Source: Hypoxylon rubiginosum (lineage: Eukaryota; Ascomycota; Sordariomycetes; Xylariales; Hypoxylaceae). Taken from it: DNA of 64,000 nucleotides. The translations under genes were made by a program, and so were the position numbers. Every line of letters starts with the position of its first letter. Positions within the stretch are counted from its first letter, which is position 1. The stretch is taken from NCBI GenBank assembly GCA_902806565.1, contig CADCXA010000006.1:2232001-2296000 (forward strand), read 5' to 3'. The notes beneath the pieces are model-generated. The model did not search any database. It was not told where the DNA came from and saw only the letters and a list, made by a program, of their open reading frames with translations. Below, piece by piece: positions 49,546 through 60,899 of the stretch.

Positions 49546-52500
49546 AAGGCTGATTGGACAATTGTGACCCCGAGGTGCATTAACCACCTAGGCATAGCAT
49601 CTATAGTAGCCAAGGCCAAGCGAGTTGAGTCTGTAAAAAATCACCAATGAGGACCTTTAGCATTTACTATGCGGCTACACCGTCATCATCCATTGCTAAG
49701 CACTCTAATCCCCATCCAGGGTTTGTCGATGAGGCGGACCTCATATAACGATTTCATACGTTTCGACGTTAATCTTGGAAGGCCCTAGCTAACATCCGTA
49801 TATAGGATATCATATACCTTGTTCTACCCCTGATGCGTTCGGATGAACGTGTGGCTGCTGTGGTGCTTGGTCGAATTGGCCAGTAGAGTGAGTCGCCTGA
49901 GGTTCTAATCCAATATTCATTTATGTTTGTACATGATATCCATACCCGGTATTTCAAACGTATTACCTGAGCAGCTGCAGAGCCCGATGCCAAACCATGA
50001 TTCCACTCTAACCCAACAAACCCCTTGGTCGCCAACAGCTTCGGGCTAGGGGCTCACCCTTGCCTTTGGACTCACAGATCTTAAACTTAATCTGTTCAAT
50101 ATCTATTTCATCGAGGTTCCTGTTACGTTATACAGGTGTTACTACTAGGGCTCTAGGTAATATTGATGGTCATGGTGTATGCGGGGGAACAGTTCTGAAG
50201 ACACCTCGGCACGTAGTCTCCATCATCTCGGCAATGGCTGAAAGTATTATGTGCTTCATCTGCCACAATATACTTCTATACCTTGATAGAACATCGCAAC
50301 ATGTGGTTGGTTGGAAGTTCCCATGCTCCAGCCCCGAGTATCTTTGGATGCGTGCATGGCTACGAGCCCGGCTGACCTATCCGGCCGGGCCACAAGCTTA
50401 CAAGTGCGAACGGCACGGACGGCAGAAGGCACCGGAAGTATGATGTCCTAGCAGCAAGTTGAACTTTAAGAGCTATCTCGAACCCATATGTCCTCTAGTT
50501 TACCGGCCTAAGCTATCCCGAGTCTCTGGAAATTGCCAAGTCCTAATATAAGCTACCACAACGTCACAACTAACGCATACACGAGCAGCCTCGGAAGTTG
50601 AGAGGAAGAGCATACTTTAACAAAGTTGGACTCTTACAATCACAGCATCCTTGGTTACGCGGCATCCTAGACTCGGACGAAATTGCAAGGCACCCCGATT
50701 TGTCCATCGTACATGGCGGCACGATATTAGGTGGAACGCCGTGTATGCTCGATCGAGAAAGGCAATAAATTCAAGAGAGCGTCACAAATAATGACCGCCC
50801 CTGGTACCGTGAAGCCGCGAGAGCCAATTGCATTCGCTCTGTAGGGCATTTCGTTACATGTGAACCTGCGAGATGACAGCCGACATGGTTCGCACCCAGA
50901 GTTTCTTTTCTCGCCATCTCCCCCTTCTCTCCACCTGCAGGGCGGCCGTGGTTTAGATCGATCGTTGGGCCTCCATAATCCCGGATGCTACGAGCTGTAG
51001 AGATATTCCGCATCGGGGATGTACAGACGTCGTAGACATCTGCAGAACATGGTTCTGTATCTTGCTCGTCTTTAACCGATGCACGGGCCCGTCGAAAAGA
51101 GGTCACGGGAGGCTCAACTATGACCTGTTTATGAAGTCAATGACTAGTAATCCTTTTCCAAATAGGACCAGGGACGGGAAAAGAAGATTGCGGAATGTAT
51201 ATCCGCCTTAGAGAAATCAAACTCAATCATTATGACGATGATATGACTGGCGAGATTAGGGTATTTGCCAAAGAGGCAAAAGAGGCAATTCGATACTCGC
51301 GACTAGTAAGTTTCTGCCTTCCCCGTTTCGAGGTCGTCGACGTCAATCATCAGATAAAGGAGAGACAATACCGGGCTATGAGCTTCCCGGTTTTACAAGT
51401 TAAGCTGAGGGAACAGAGCGGCTCCAATTGGAAGCGGACGGCATACCTCTGAAACCTTTTTATCTAGCGGCGGGAAGGGGAAAAAGGAAAAGAAAAAAAG
51501 AAAGAAGGGATTCCCAACCTGCCAACCCAAGCTAAAACAACCTCTAGGTACTTGTAAGAGAACGAATACACGCAGAAACACACTCCCAGACATATAAACA
51601 GTTTCTAGACGCGCTATCCTAGCATGGACTATTTACTTTCATGTTTCGCTCGATAAGCCAATAAGTCATGGCATGCGGCAGCGGCATGTGTTTCTTTTTT
51701 GTTTTTCTTCTTCACTACTGTTCGCTCGGCGGTATTTCACATCGCTAGCTCGCGAGCCTATTAACTGCTGTGACACGCGAATTCCTTTCTTGTCTCTCCC
51801 TTCTTTTTTTTTCTTCTTCCTACTATTACCCAGACATTTCCCGCCTTCCCGCGCGCGGGGGGGAGAACCCCCCGCCTCCGAATAATTGGGTTAAAAAAAG
51901 GAAAAAAAGAAAAGAAAAAGAATGTCGTGCATACAGGTACAGGTACGCGTCGAAACGTGGTGTTTCATGCTCCTCCCCGCTGCCGTGTTACCTCGCAACT
52001 TTGTCGGGATTTTCTGTGGAAGGAGGAGGAAAAGAAAAAGGGGGCGTGTGTGGATTACTTGCTTGCTGCCGCCCGTCCTGCCGTGTTACAATCAAGTTGA
52101 TTTCTAATCCTGGGTCTACTGCTTGGAAGGATATGCGTGTGTATCACGAAGTTCGGAATTTCTTTCGCGTCAGAAAGCATAGCCAACACCCCCCCCCCCA
52201 ATTCTCCTATTCGGCCCATCTGCTAGGGAGTGCAGAATACCTGATTTGACGTGCGCGCGAAGGAGGGAAGACATGATCTGTTTGGATGTACTTGGGAGTA
52301 ACATGCGAAATATAGTATATTGGATGGTTTTACGATATATATCGTCTCTGGGTAGTATAAGAGCACCGTTGATAGGGCAGAGGTAGGGCAGAGGTAGGCT
52401 AGGTACCTAGGTGGTAGCTATTCGCAATCCGAATCTCCGTTCCTTATTCTCCTCCTCCCGCCACGGGATCGTTCATGACAAGGCACAGGGCAAGCACGGT

Positions 52501-53057
52501 GGTTGGTGATCTGCGTGCGCTTAAGCGAGCCCGAGGGATTTAGCATTGGCGTCTGATGCCGTGAATCCTACCTACCTACTTGTCCTTGGCAGGCCCTCTC
52601 TCGCGCGGCTTGGGACTTTCTCTTTCTCCCCTGCGGGCTTCCGACAGACAAAATGTCGTGACTCTGTGCTCCCTCCTCCCTTCCACTCCCCTCTCCCCCT
52701 TCAACCCCGGGCCCCCCGTATCTCCAGGCCACTCGCGGTCATGGGGTGCAGCGCCCATCGTGGCGCCCAGAAGTTGTACCTATACTGTGGATCGGGATTT
52801 GGGAAAAAAAAAAGAATCGATCAGCCACGGGATGTCGCAGATGGGGGGATGGGGCTCCGGAGATAGTGGGGATAAGGAGAGAAAAAAAGGGTCCCCGCGA
52901 TGAGGCCGAGATACATGTATGCCTACCCTATAGGGAGGGCATGTGTATTCCTTCGCTCGCTCCGCCCACGGTATTCGCGGGATGGTCGTACGAAATAGAA
53001 AGCTCCTCGGCAGTTGGACCCCAACAGCAACAACACGTGTGGACGACTAAGAAACAG

Positions 53058-53079
53058 AAAGGAAGGAAGGAAGGAAGGA
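53058..53079. repeat. AAGG microsatellite
   Basis: About five tandem AAGG units in non-coding spacer about 1.1 kb downstream of the PKS stop codon. Confidence 0.85.
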
Positions 53080-54173
53080 TTCACCAAGGGGCTGGTTGTC
53101 GGTAACGATGAGGATCGAAGTCGGGTTGTTTCCCAGAAACGTGGGAAGCCATGAAGAATATGACACAATCGGGTATCGTGCGACGCCAAGACCAAAGCAA
53201 GATGCTGCCCGTCATGAAGTTTCATGGTAGCCCCTGTGCCTGTGCTATGGATCAGATCTAGAAGCGAAATCCATGCAATCCGTAAATAGCAGCTACCTAT
53301 ATCAAAACGCTGTATACCTAACCTACCTCGCTTCGCAAGGATTCGAATACAGGTAGAAGCAGGTAGCAGAATATAGCTCTACGATAGAATAATAGTGACT
53401 AGCGCTCGAGATTTAGGAAGGCGAATAGAATCTTGCTGAGCCAGTGAAACAGACAAGGTCCACCCAATGGGTGAGACTGTCTTTGTGTGTCGAGGAGAGA
53501 AAATCGAACGATGTCGACGTCGAAGTCGGACGATTCCAATGCAATCAGAGTATCACAGCTGTTAAAAAAAGATGAGCAAGCAAAAGACAAACCACATAAG
53601 CAGGATAAAGTGCAGTGAAAAAAAGCGAAAGGTCTATGTATATAAAGAGCTCTTTAAAAAACATTGGGTTCTTGTGCGTGTCGTTGCCGTTGCTCAACCT
53701 TCCTCATCTCAAGAGAAAATGTTGCGATCGAATACAAATATGGTGAGCTTTCCCTCTCTCTCTCCCCCCCTTTCTTTCCCAAGCGAGGTACTGTGTGTTA
53801 TGTATCGACGATCATCATCAGCAAGCTGTGCGCTTCGCACAAACACACATGGTTGTCTATAGTATTCCCCGCCCTCCTTGATGTTTCCCATATCCCAATA
53901 TACAAACAAATAAATAAACGCCGACTCCCTTACGATGAAAATCCGATCAAGAAAGAATCCCGAGACAACATTGTGAACCCCGCGTTCGTCGTCGTCAGCC
54001 ATGCCAAAGCAGTGAGGGAAAATGATAAGAGGGGGTTAAAAAAAGGAGCGTAACACATGACACTAAAATGTTATGTACAGTTATGAGGCTATGATGATGA
54101 TGAGGTATCGAGGAGACATAGGAGACCGACAGGGTGGACGTGGGATCGAACCGTGTGAAGGAACACTACACTC

Positions 54174-57100
54174 TTAAGCGTTGATGCCCTCCTTCAGGAA
54201 GCCGCCCAGCTGCTTCGCGGAGTCGCCGTGCATCATGGAGAAGTGGTTGCCCGGCATGTGGCGGAACTGCATCTTGGCGGGGTCGAGGAACTCGTCCCAG
54301 CGGTTGGGGCCGAAGTCCGTGCGGTTGTCTAGGAGGAAGAGGGCGTGGCCGGTGGGGTACGGGTCGGGGCGCGGGTCGGTGGGCAGCTTGCAGACGCCGT
54401 GCTCGCACCAGATGGCCATGGTCTTGGGGCACTTGTCCTTGGGGATCGGCTCGGCCGTGTAGTTGGACAGCGCGGTGACCGATGCGGCGAAGTGGGGGAG
54501 CAGCCAAGACGGGATCTTCTTGGCCTCAGCACTGTCGCCTTCTCCGAGGAGACCGATCTCGGCAAACCAGGCGTGGAGTCCGGCGGGTAGGGGCTCGATG
54601 GTGACGGGGCAGGGGGCGTCGATGATGAGGAGGTGGGAGACCTCGTCGCCGGCCTTGACCAGCTGGTTGACGATCTCGTAGGCGATCACGCCGCCGGCGG
54701 ACCAGCCCGAGACGGCGTAGGGACCCTGCGGCTGGCGGCGCTTGATCTCCTCGATGAACTTGGTCGCCATCCCGTACACGCCGCACTTGTACTCCTCGGG
54801 GGTCCTCATGAAAGGCGAGAACATGCCCCAGACGGCGACGTCGGGGCCGAGCTCCGAGATCTCGGTGTACGACGTGGCGCTGCCACTTCCGTCGGGGATC
54901 ATGAATAGCTGTCTGGTGGCGGTGCGGTGGTTGCCCTGGAGGAGAACGGACGTGGCCTTTCGATGAGGGTAAGCATCGGTAGCTGACTCGGTCTTGGTAA
55001 TAGTCACAGTCTTCTCAACCTTGGCCACAACCTTGGATTCGGTCTTGAGCTTGGACACCTTGGGTGCAGCGGGCTTAGGGGCGGGTGCGGCACGCTTCGG
55101 CTTGTCCTCGATGCCAAGGGTTCGCTCGATGTCCTTGAGGGAAGGGTTGTGACCTAGAAGATCGGAGGGGATGTTGAGGCCGGTCTTCTCACGAAGGATA
55201 CCGAGGATAGACAAGGTCATCAGCGAGTCCATGCCCAGTGCAGCTAAGTCGGGAGCGGCGACGACTTCCTCGACTTCGACACCCATCTCGGCGCAGATAG
55301 TCTCTCGTACTAACTGCCTAAGCTCACCGTTGCTTCCGGCATCAGCAGGTCCGGAGTCGCCCTTTACTGAACCCTTGTCGCTCTCGCCAGGCGTTGTGAC
55401 TTCAGAGTCTGACTCGATATCATCATCGCTGTCAGAAGTACCGCTTGAGCCACTCGACTCGGCAGCAGCAGGAGTGGAAGATTCAAATTGGGCGAGGAAC
55501 TTCTTGAAGGCGCCAACGGTAGCATGGTCATTGAAGGCATGGGAGTCGATATTGAGCTCGAGCTCCTCACGGAGACGGCCGCTAATGGTAAGGCCCATCA
55601 ACGAGTCGACACCGAGGTCAGAGAAGGCGATGTTATCTGCTAATTCGTCATGGCTAACACCGGTCTCCTTAGAAACGACGTCCATGACTTGAGATACGAC
55701 GGAAGTCTGTGCGAGTTTCTTGTTGACTGCTGGGAGGTTGGACTTGGTGAGCTGCTTCTTCTCCTTTACAGGAGCCTTGGCAGCGGCGACAGGCTTGGCG
55801 GCCGGGGCAGCGCGAGCAGTGGCGGCAGCACCACCCTGTGGAGGTAGGACGATATTGAGAACCTTGCGGGGAATGGACATGAATTTGATCTCACCACCGA
55901 TACCGATAAGCTTATCTCCGTCGAAGATGTAGGCGTCACCGGCCATGATCTTAGTGCCCTTTACATTCTGCATACGGATGTATGTCTGGTAGGTCTTAGA
56001 GGCATCTAGACGCTCGGCGAATCGCATACTGCCCCAACCGTGGGAGATATAAATCTGCTCACGGGAGTCGACAGCGTCGGTACCGTTGCAAATGAAACCG
56101 GAGATGTGGCAGACAGAGTCGATCCAGTAGGGAGGGGTGTGGAAAGTACCATCCTCAGGCGAGGTTTGGAACTTGACCTTGGCGGTGGCCTCGCAAGTCT
56201 CACTGTCCAAGATTACTGATTCCATACCACGGTATCGTTGGTCGTAGTCAACCAATGCGGCGAACAGTTTGTAGGCAATGCCCCGACCGACCTTGGAAGC
56301 TTCTCCACGCTCCTCGGCGGCCTTCAGTGAATCGATACGTCCCTTGATCAAATATTTGACACGTTCGAACTCATCAAGCCATTGCTGGTTGTCGCCGAAG
56401 TAGACCTTGCAGAGAGCATGCTCAGCCTTCTTGGCACCTTCACCTGTAGTCCAGCTGATAGTAGCGAAGTTTTCGGCGGCATTGACCTTGACGCTCATCC
56501 GCAGGATCTGGCTAGCCGCCTTGGTGTCAAAGATGAGGGTCTTGGGACACTCCATCTCAGCAACGTTCATACCAATGTCCTTGGTCTCAGGGCGCAGAAG
56601 CTTGTAGGCGTACTCGCAGATTGTCATGGCCATGTCGGCATACAACGTGGACGGGGTGAGGGTAGTACCGTTGACACGGTGACCTAAGCAGATCTTTCTC
56701 ATATTCTCCTCGGCCAAGTTGCTTTCAGTCTCTATGATGGCAATGTCACCCTTGACTTCCTCCTTAGTGATGTTCTGAACAGTGGTGGTAGATAGCTTCG
56801 GCTTGCTAGCCTCGATGGCCTTAAGAGGAGCAGCCAATGCGCCACGGTTCTTGGTGAGAGACCAATCGCCCGTGTATTGCAGCCAGTAGTTCTTCAGATC
56901 GAAGGAATAGGTAGGCAGATCTAGCAGACGAACCGATGCGTCGAAATCGCGGTGGAATTCGTTCCAGTCCATGTTCAGGCCAGCCGAGTGAAGAGTGCAC
57001 AACGTAGCACTAAGAGTCTTGTAGGTAGCCTCATTGCGGCGTAGAGTCGGGACGGCAAGAGTGCTCAAACCGAACGCGGCCTTGACCATATTGGTACAGA

Positions 57101-60100
57101 CGGGGTGAGGGCCGACCTCGAGCCACACGGTCTTCTCATCAATCACACCAGATTGCTGGGCAGAGACGAGACCTCCAAGGAAGTTGACAGCATCACGGGC
57201 ATGGTTGCGGAGATAGGCGGGGTTGATAGGCTCTCCTTCAAGAAGCTTACCGTGGAGAGGAGAGATCACCGGAATCTTGGGCTGGCTGAAGTGAACTGAG
57301 CGGGCTAACTTCTCAAAGTCATCCAGGATCGGCTCAACCTGGGCAGAGTGGAAGGCAAAGGGCACCTTAAGCTGGGTGCACTTGAAGCCAGCGCTACCAA
57401 GCTGTTCGGCAATCTCAGCTATTTCCGTGGAAGAACCGCTGAGGACGGTCTCCCGCGGTCCGTTGATGCATGCAACGTTAGTCGAGGCGGCGCGTTCGCC
57501 GAGGGCCTCTTGGACGGTCTCAACGGAGCCTTGGACGGCAAGCATTGCGTGAGTGCCTGCGGTGCATTTCTGAACAAGAAGCTGAGCACGAGCACCAACA
57601 AGGTAGATGGTGTCGCTAGCTGAAAGGACGCCAGCAACGTGCAGAGCAGCGTACTCGCCTAGGCTGTGGCCAAGGACAACGCTGGGCTGAATGCCCCAAG
57701 AAGCCCAGAGCTTGGCAAGGGCCATCTCGAAGGAGGCTAGGCCGAGTTGAACAACAACAGGGGAGAGCTTCTGTACTTCAGGCTCGCTGCCATCAATGAG
57801 AGAGAGGAACGAGGGGAAGCCGTGAATGAGAGCGAGCTGGTTGTACTCATTGATGGCCTGTCGGAAGATGGAGAAATGGGCGTAGAGGTCCCTGCCGATA
57901 CCAGCATAATGAGAGCCCTGACCAGTAAACAGGAAGGCAACCTTAGGCTGCTCGGGGGAGACGGGAACGAAGTTAGACTTGAGGCGCTCTTTGATAGCTT
58001 CTTGAGCCTCGACCAAGCTGCTAGCTATCACGTTCATGCGCCAGTAGTGCTGAATCCTGCGAGCGGTCGTGGTGTACGCTACGTGAGACACGGAAGTAGA
58101 GGGGTTTTCTTCCATCCACTTGACGAGATGCTCGGCATTCCGGATCATGGCAGCCTTGGACTTGGCAGTTATGGTGATAACATGTTGACTGCGAGGATCC
58201 ACAGTAGCCGTCTTATAGCGAGGACCATCTTCAAGCAAGATACCGGTGTTACCACCAGCTGCGCTGAAGTTGTTAACGAATACCCGTCGAGGCTTCCCGT
58301 CCTTCCTGACGAAAGGCGTCTTGTGGAAGGCGATATTCACACCGCGCTGGCCGAGATCCGATGGGAATGTCTTGTTGATCTCCTTCTTGATCCCGATATG
58401 AGGGGGGATCGCGTTCTTCTGGAGCATCATCAAGACCTTGATGAGAGCGGTAACACCTGAGGCGGCCTCACCGTGACCTATGTTTGCCTTTACTGCACCA
58501 AGATACAGAGGCCTATCCGCAGGTCTGTGGCGGCTAGCGGGCGCGAAAATATCAGTGACGGACACCATTTCTGTACCATCACCGGCCTGAGTACCCGTGC
58601 CGTGCATCTCGACGTAGTCCACATCAAGTGGGTCTACACCGGCGTCATCTAGGATGGCCGAAGACAATATGGATTGCGTTGGTCCGTGAGGGTGTGTAAT
58701 TGAGATGGCGTCGGCCGAATGGTTCGTCTGGCTACCCAGGATAACCGCAAGGATGTTGTCCTTGTCGGCCAGGGCATCATCGAGACGCTTAACCACCACA
58801 GAAGCGCAGCCATCAGCTCGGCAATAACCATCGGCATCGTTGTCGAACGTGTTGCAGTTGTGCTCTTTGGAAAGGAATTGGCCACGGCTCAGGCCGGAGA
58901 AAATATCCGAGTTCGTCATGCAGGAGAGGCCACCTACTATGGCGGTATCGCACTCCTTTGATCTCAAAGCTGTACAAGCGACCTGAAGCGCGGCGGCACT
59001 AGACGAACAGGCCGTGTCAATATTTAGACTTGGCCCGCTGAAACCGAAGTGGTAGTTGATCCGGCCGGGTCCGAAAGCGCGGACACCGCCCGTGATGTAG
59101 TAAGTATCAACCTCTTGGGCAGCGTTGATCTCACGCCAATCGTCAGACGTCTGGCCATAGAAGGTACCAATGCGGTCTAATCTCGTTGATGGTGTCCTGT
59201 TTGGCACGTAGCCGGACATCTCGAGAGCCTCATAAGCAGTAGTCAGGGCCATACGTTGCATCGGATCAGTCTGGAATGCTTCACGAGGTGACATGTTAAA
59301 GAACCGCGGGTCGAAGTGACCGGGGTTCTCAATCCAGTTGCCATAAGGTGTGTGGCTGGTGTTGATCGCCTTTCCGGTCGGGTCGTAGTGGGTTTCGACC
59401 GGGAACCGATCGGCTGGCACAACACGGTGGGCATCAATACCCTTTTCGAGAAGGTCCCAGAGGGCTTCATGGCTTGCCGAATCCGGGAAACGACCTGCCA
59501 TACCGACGATGGCCAGCTTGCAGTTGCCCACAGACCCGTGGTTTCCAATCGTTGTCGCGGTAGTCTCCCGGGAGACCTGAGGAGCCGCTCGGAGAATAAC
59601 CTCAGATTTCGTCTGTGATCTTATAATGTTGGCTAAAGTGCTAGCCGCCTGAGTCGGACCATATGGGATCACTAGGATGCGAGATCCCTTAAACCCTCTA
59701 GCTTCGTTAACGTTTCCGCTAAGAGCTTTGTGGAATATCAATGGTTCGTTGAGTATTTCATGAACCACAGCTGTAAGGAGGGCCTTAGTGTCCGTCTCGT
59801 TGAACGGTGCACCGGTGACGCAGGATATAACGACACTTCGAGGCTTTGATCCCGCGAGGGCTGCGGTGACAACTTCATCATCTAATCGCAGCATCTTCTT
59901 GATGTCCACCAATCCATGCAAATGAGAAGCATGGTACGGACCATACACTGGGATGGCTGTTGGCCTCGATTCGAACAGGTCCTTGCTAAAAAGAACCCGT
60001 AGCGTTTGTGGCGGACCAGATACCGCGATGTTATTCGCGGAGACGGCACTGACATAAGCCTGTGCAGCTTGAGAGATTCCCTATTGGAAGATTAGATACG

Positions 60101-60779
60101 AACCCACATGCTAAGTGTCCTTGATTCTATCTCACCTCTGCCTTGTGAAACTCTGCGAGGATGGCCTTTGCCTCCGCTTCCTTGGCGGCGGGAAGAACAT
60201 ACGTCCAACTTTCCGACTTCTCAATCGACGGGTTAAGCCTCTCCGCTAGTGAAGCTACGTGAGACCCGGTCCTGAACGCCATCAAGACAACCTGTACGGC
60301 GATCGGGAGAAGGGTGGAGAGCGAATAACTCGACGCAATGGCAGTTGCGGCAAAGAGACCGGTGCAAAGCCCGGAGAGCTTCGTATGCTTGTGATCGGTC
60401 ACATCTTCGTACTCTTTCTCGGAGCGGCTATCCCATTCGTGTCAGTAATACTTCTCGACTAGCAAGAATTCGCTGGACTCGCATACTCGATGTAATGTGC
60501 CAGCTGTGTTATGCATAATAAAGCACTGTCGATACCGGGGAATTTAATCTGTTGTGCGTGGTATCTCTCGTTAAGCTGTTGTAGCGTACGGAATATCGGA
60601 ATCTTTTGTCGTTCTCCTCGAGGAAGTCTATCTATCTCGTCCCTTAGAGCGTCGCTGGCCAGGCGAAGAAATTCCTTGGACAGGACGCTCGGGTTTCCCC
60701 GTCTGTAGAAGTCGGCCAGGAAGCCGTGTGTGTCGAGAGACTGGTCTCCGAAGAGGAGGAATGCCATCTGGTCCGCCAT
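54174..60779 (-). CDS. PKS1: Non-reducing polyketide synthase, tetrahydroxynaphthalene synthase (SAT-KS-AT-PT-ACP-ACP-TE)
   Basis: Three exons on the minus strand: 60779-60487, 60427-60136, 60080-54174, giving 2163 aa; introns of 59 and 55 nt both have good donors (GTATGC, GTGAGA) and branch points (CTGAC, CTAAT). Domain order with key residues: SAT (GLCTG with Cys119; His245 in GPYHAS), KS (DTACSS with Cys553; His688 in HGTGT; His731), AT (GHSLGEY with Ser1001), PT (His1329 in LGHRVNGT; Asp1516 in YWIDSVCHISGF), ACP1 (GVDSL, Ser1688), an acidic Ser/Asp linker, ACP2 (GMDSL, Ser1814), and TE/Claisen cyclase (GWSAGG, Ser1989; His2141 in GNHFSM). All catalytic residues are present. Tandem ACPs and a Claisen-type TE are standard for melanin PKSs that make 1,3,6,8-tetrahydroxynaphthalene from malonyl-CoA in the cytoplasm. 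The neighbours support this product over a heptaketide. The first two exons supply the N-terminal half of the SAT domain and are easily missed. The TE-coding end is noticeably more GC-rich than the rest. Confidence 0.97.
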
Positions 60780-60873
60780 CGTGATTCGTGATGGGTGAGG
60801 CTGGTGTGTTGTTTGTTAGTAGGTTGTGTGTGTGATATTCCAAGCTTTGAGAGGCGGCCGAGATGTCTTTCAC

Positions 60874-60883
60874 TTATATATAT
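60874..60883 (-). promoter_or_regulatory. TATA box of the PKS gene
   Basis: On the minus strand the sequence reads ATATATATAA about 95-105 bp upstream of the PKS ATG at 60779. The leader after it is rich in CA and AAC, typical of a fungal 5' UTR, and the start has context CACGATGG. Confidence 0.6.
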
Positions 60884-60899
60884 CAGATCAATACAACAC

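Larger units (their letters stand above)
45171..54173. other. 9 kb spacer between AflR-type regulator and PKS
   Basis: No intact gene that I can support. It contains two stop-interrupted protein-like segments (separate entries), a CGTCTCAT repeat at 47304-47332, an AAGG repeat at 53058-53079, an 11-C run at about 52,189-52,199, and homopurine/homopyrimidine blocks at 51.48-51.92 and 52.01-52.05 kb. Roughly the last 150-300 bp should be the PKS 3' UTR. Confidence 0.6.

Noticed and set aside
51770..52249. A 159-codon plus-strand frame downstream of the PKS
   Set aside because: It runs through T-, A- and C-homopolymer tracts and encodes low-complexity sequence.
57747..58460. A 237-codon plus-strand frame inside the PKS
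   Set aside because: Antisense shadow of the KS/AT region of the PKS.
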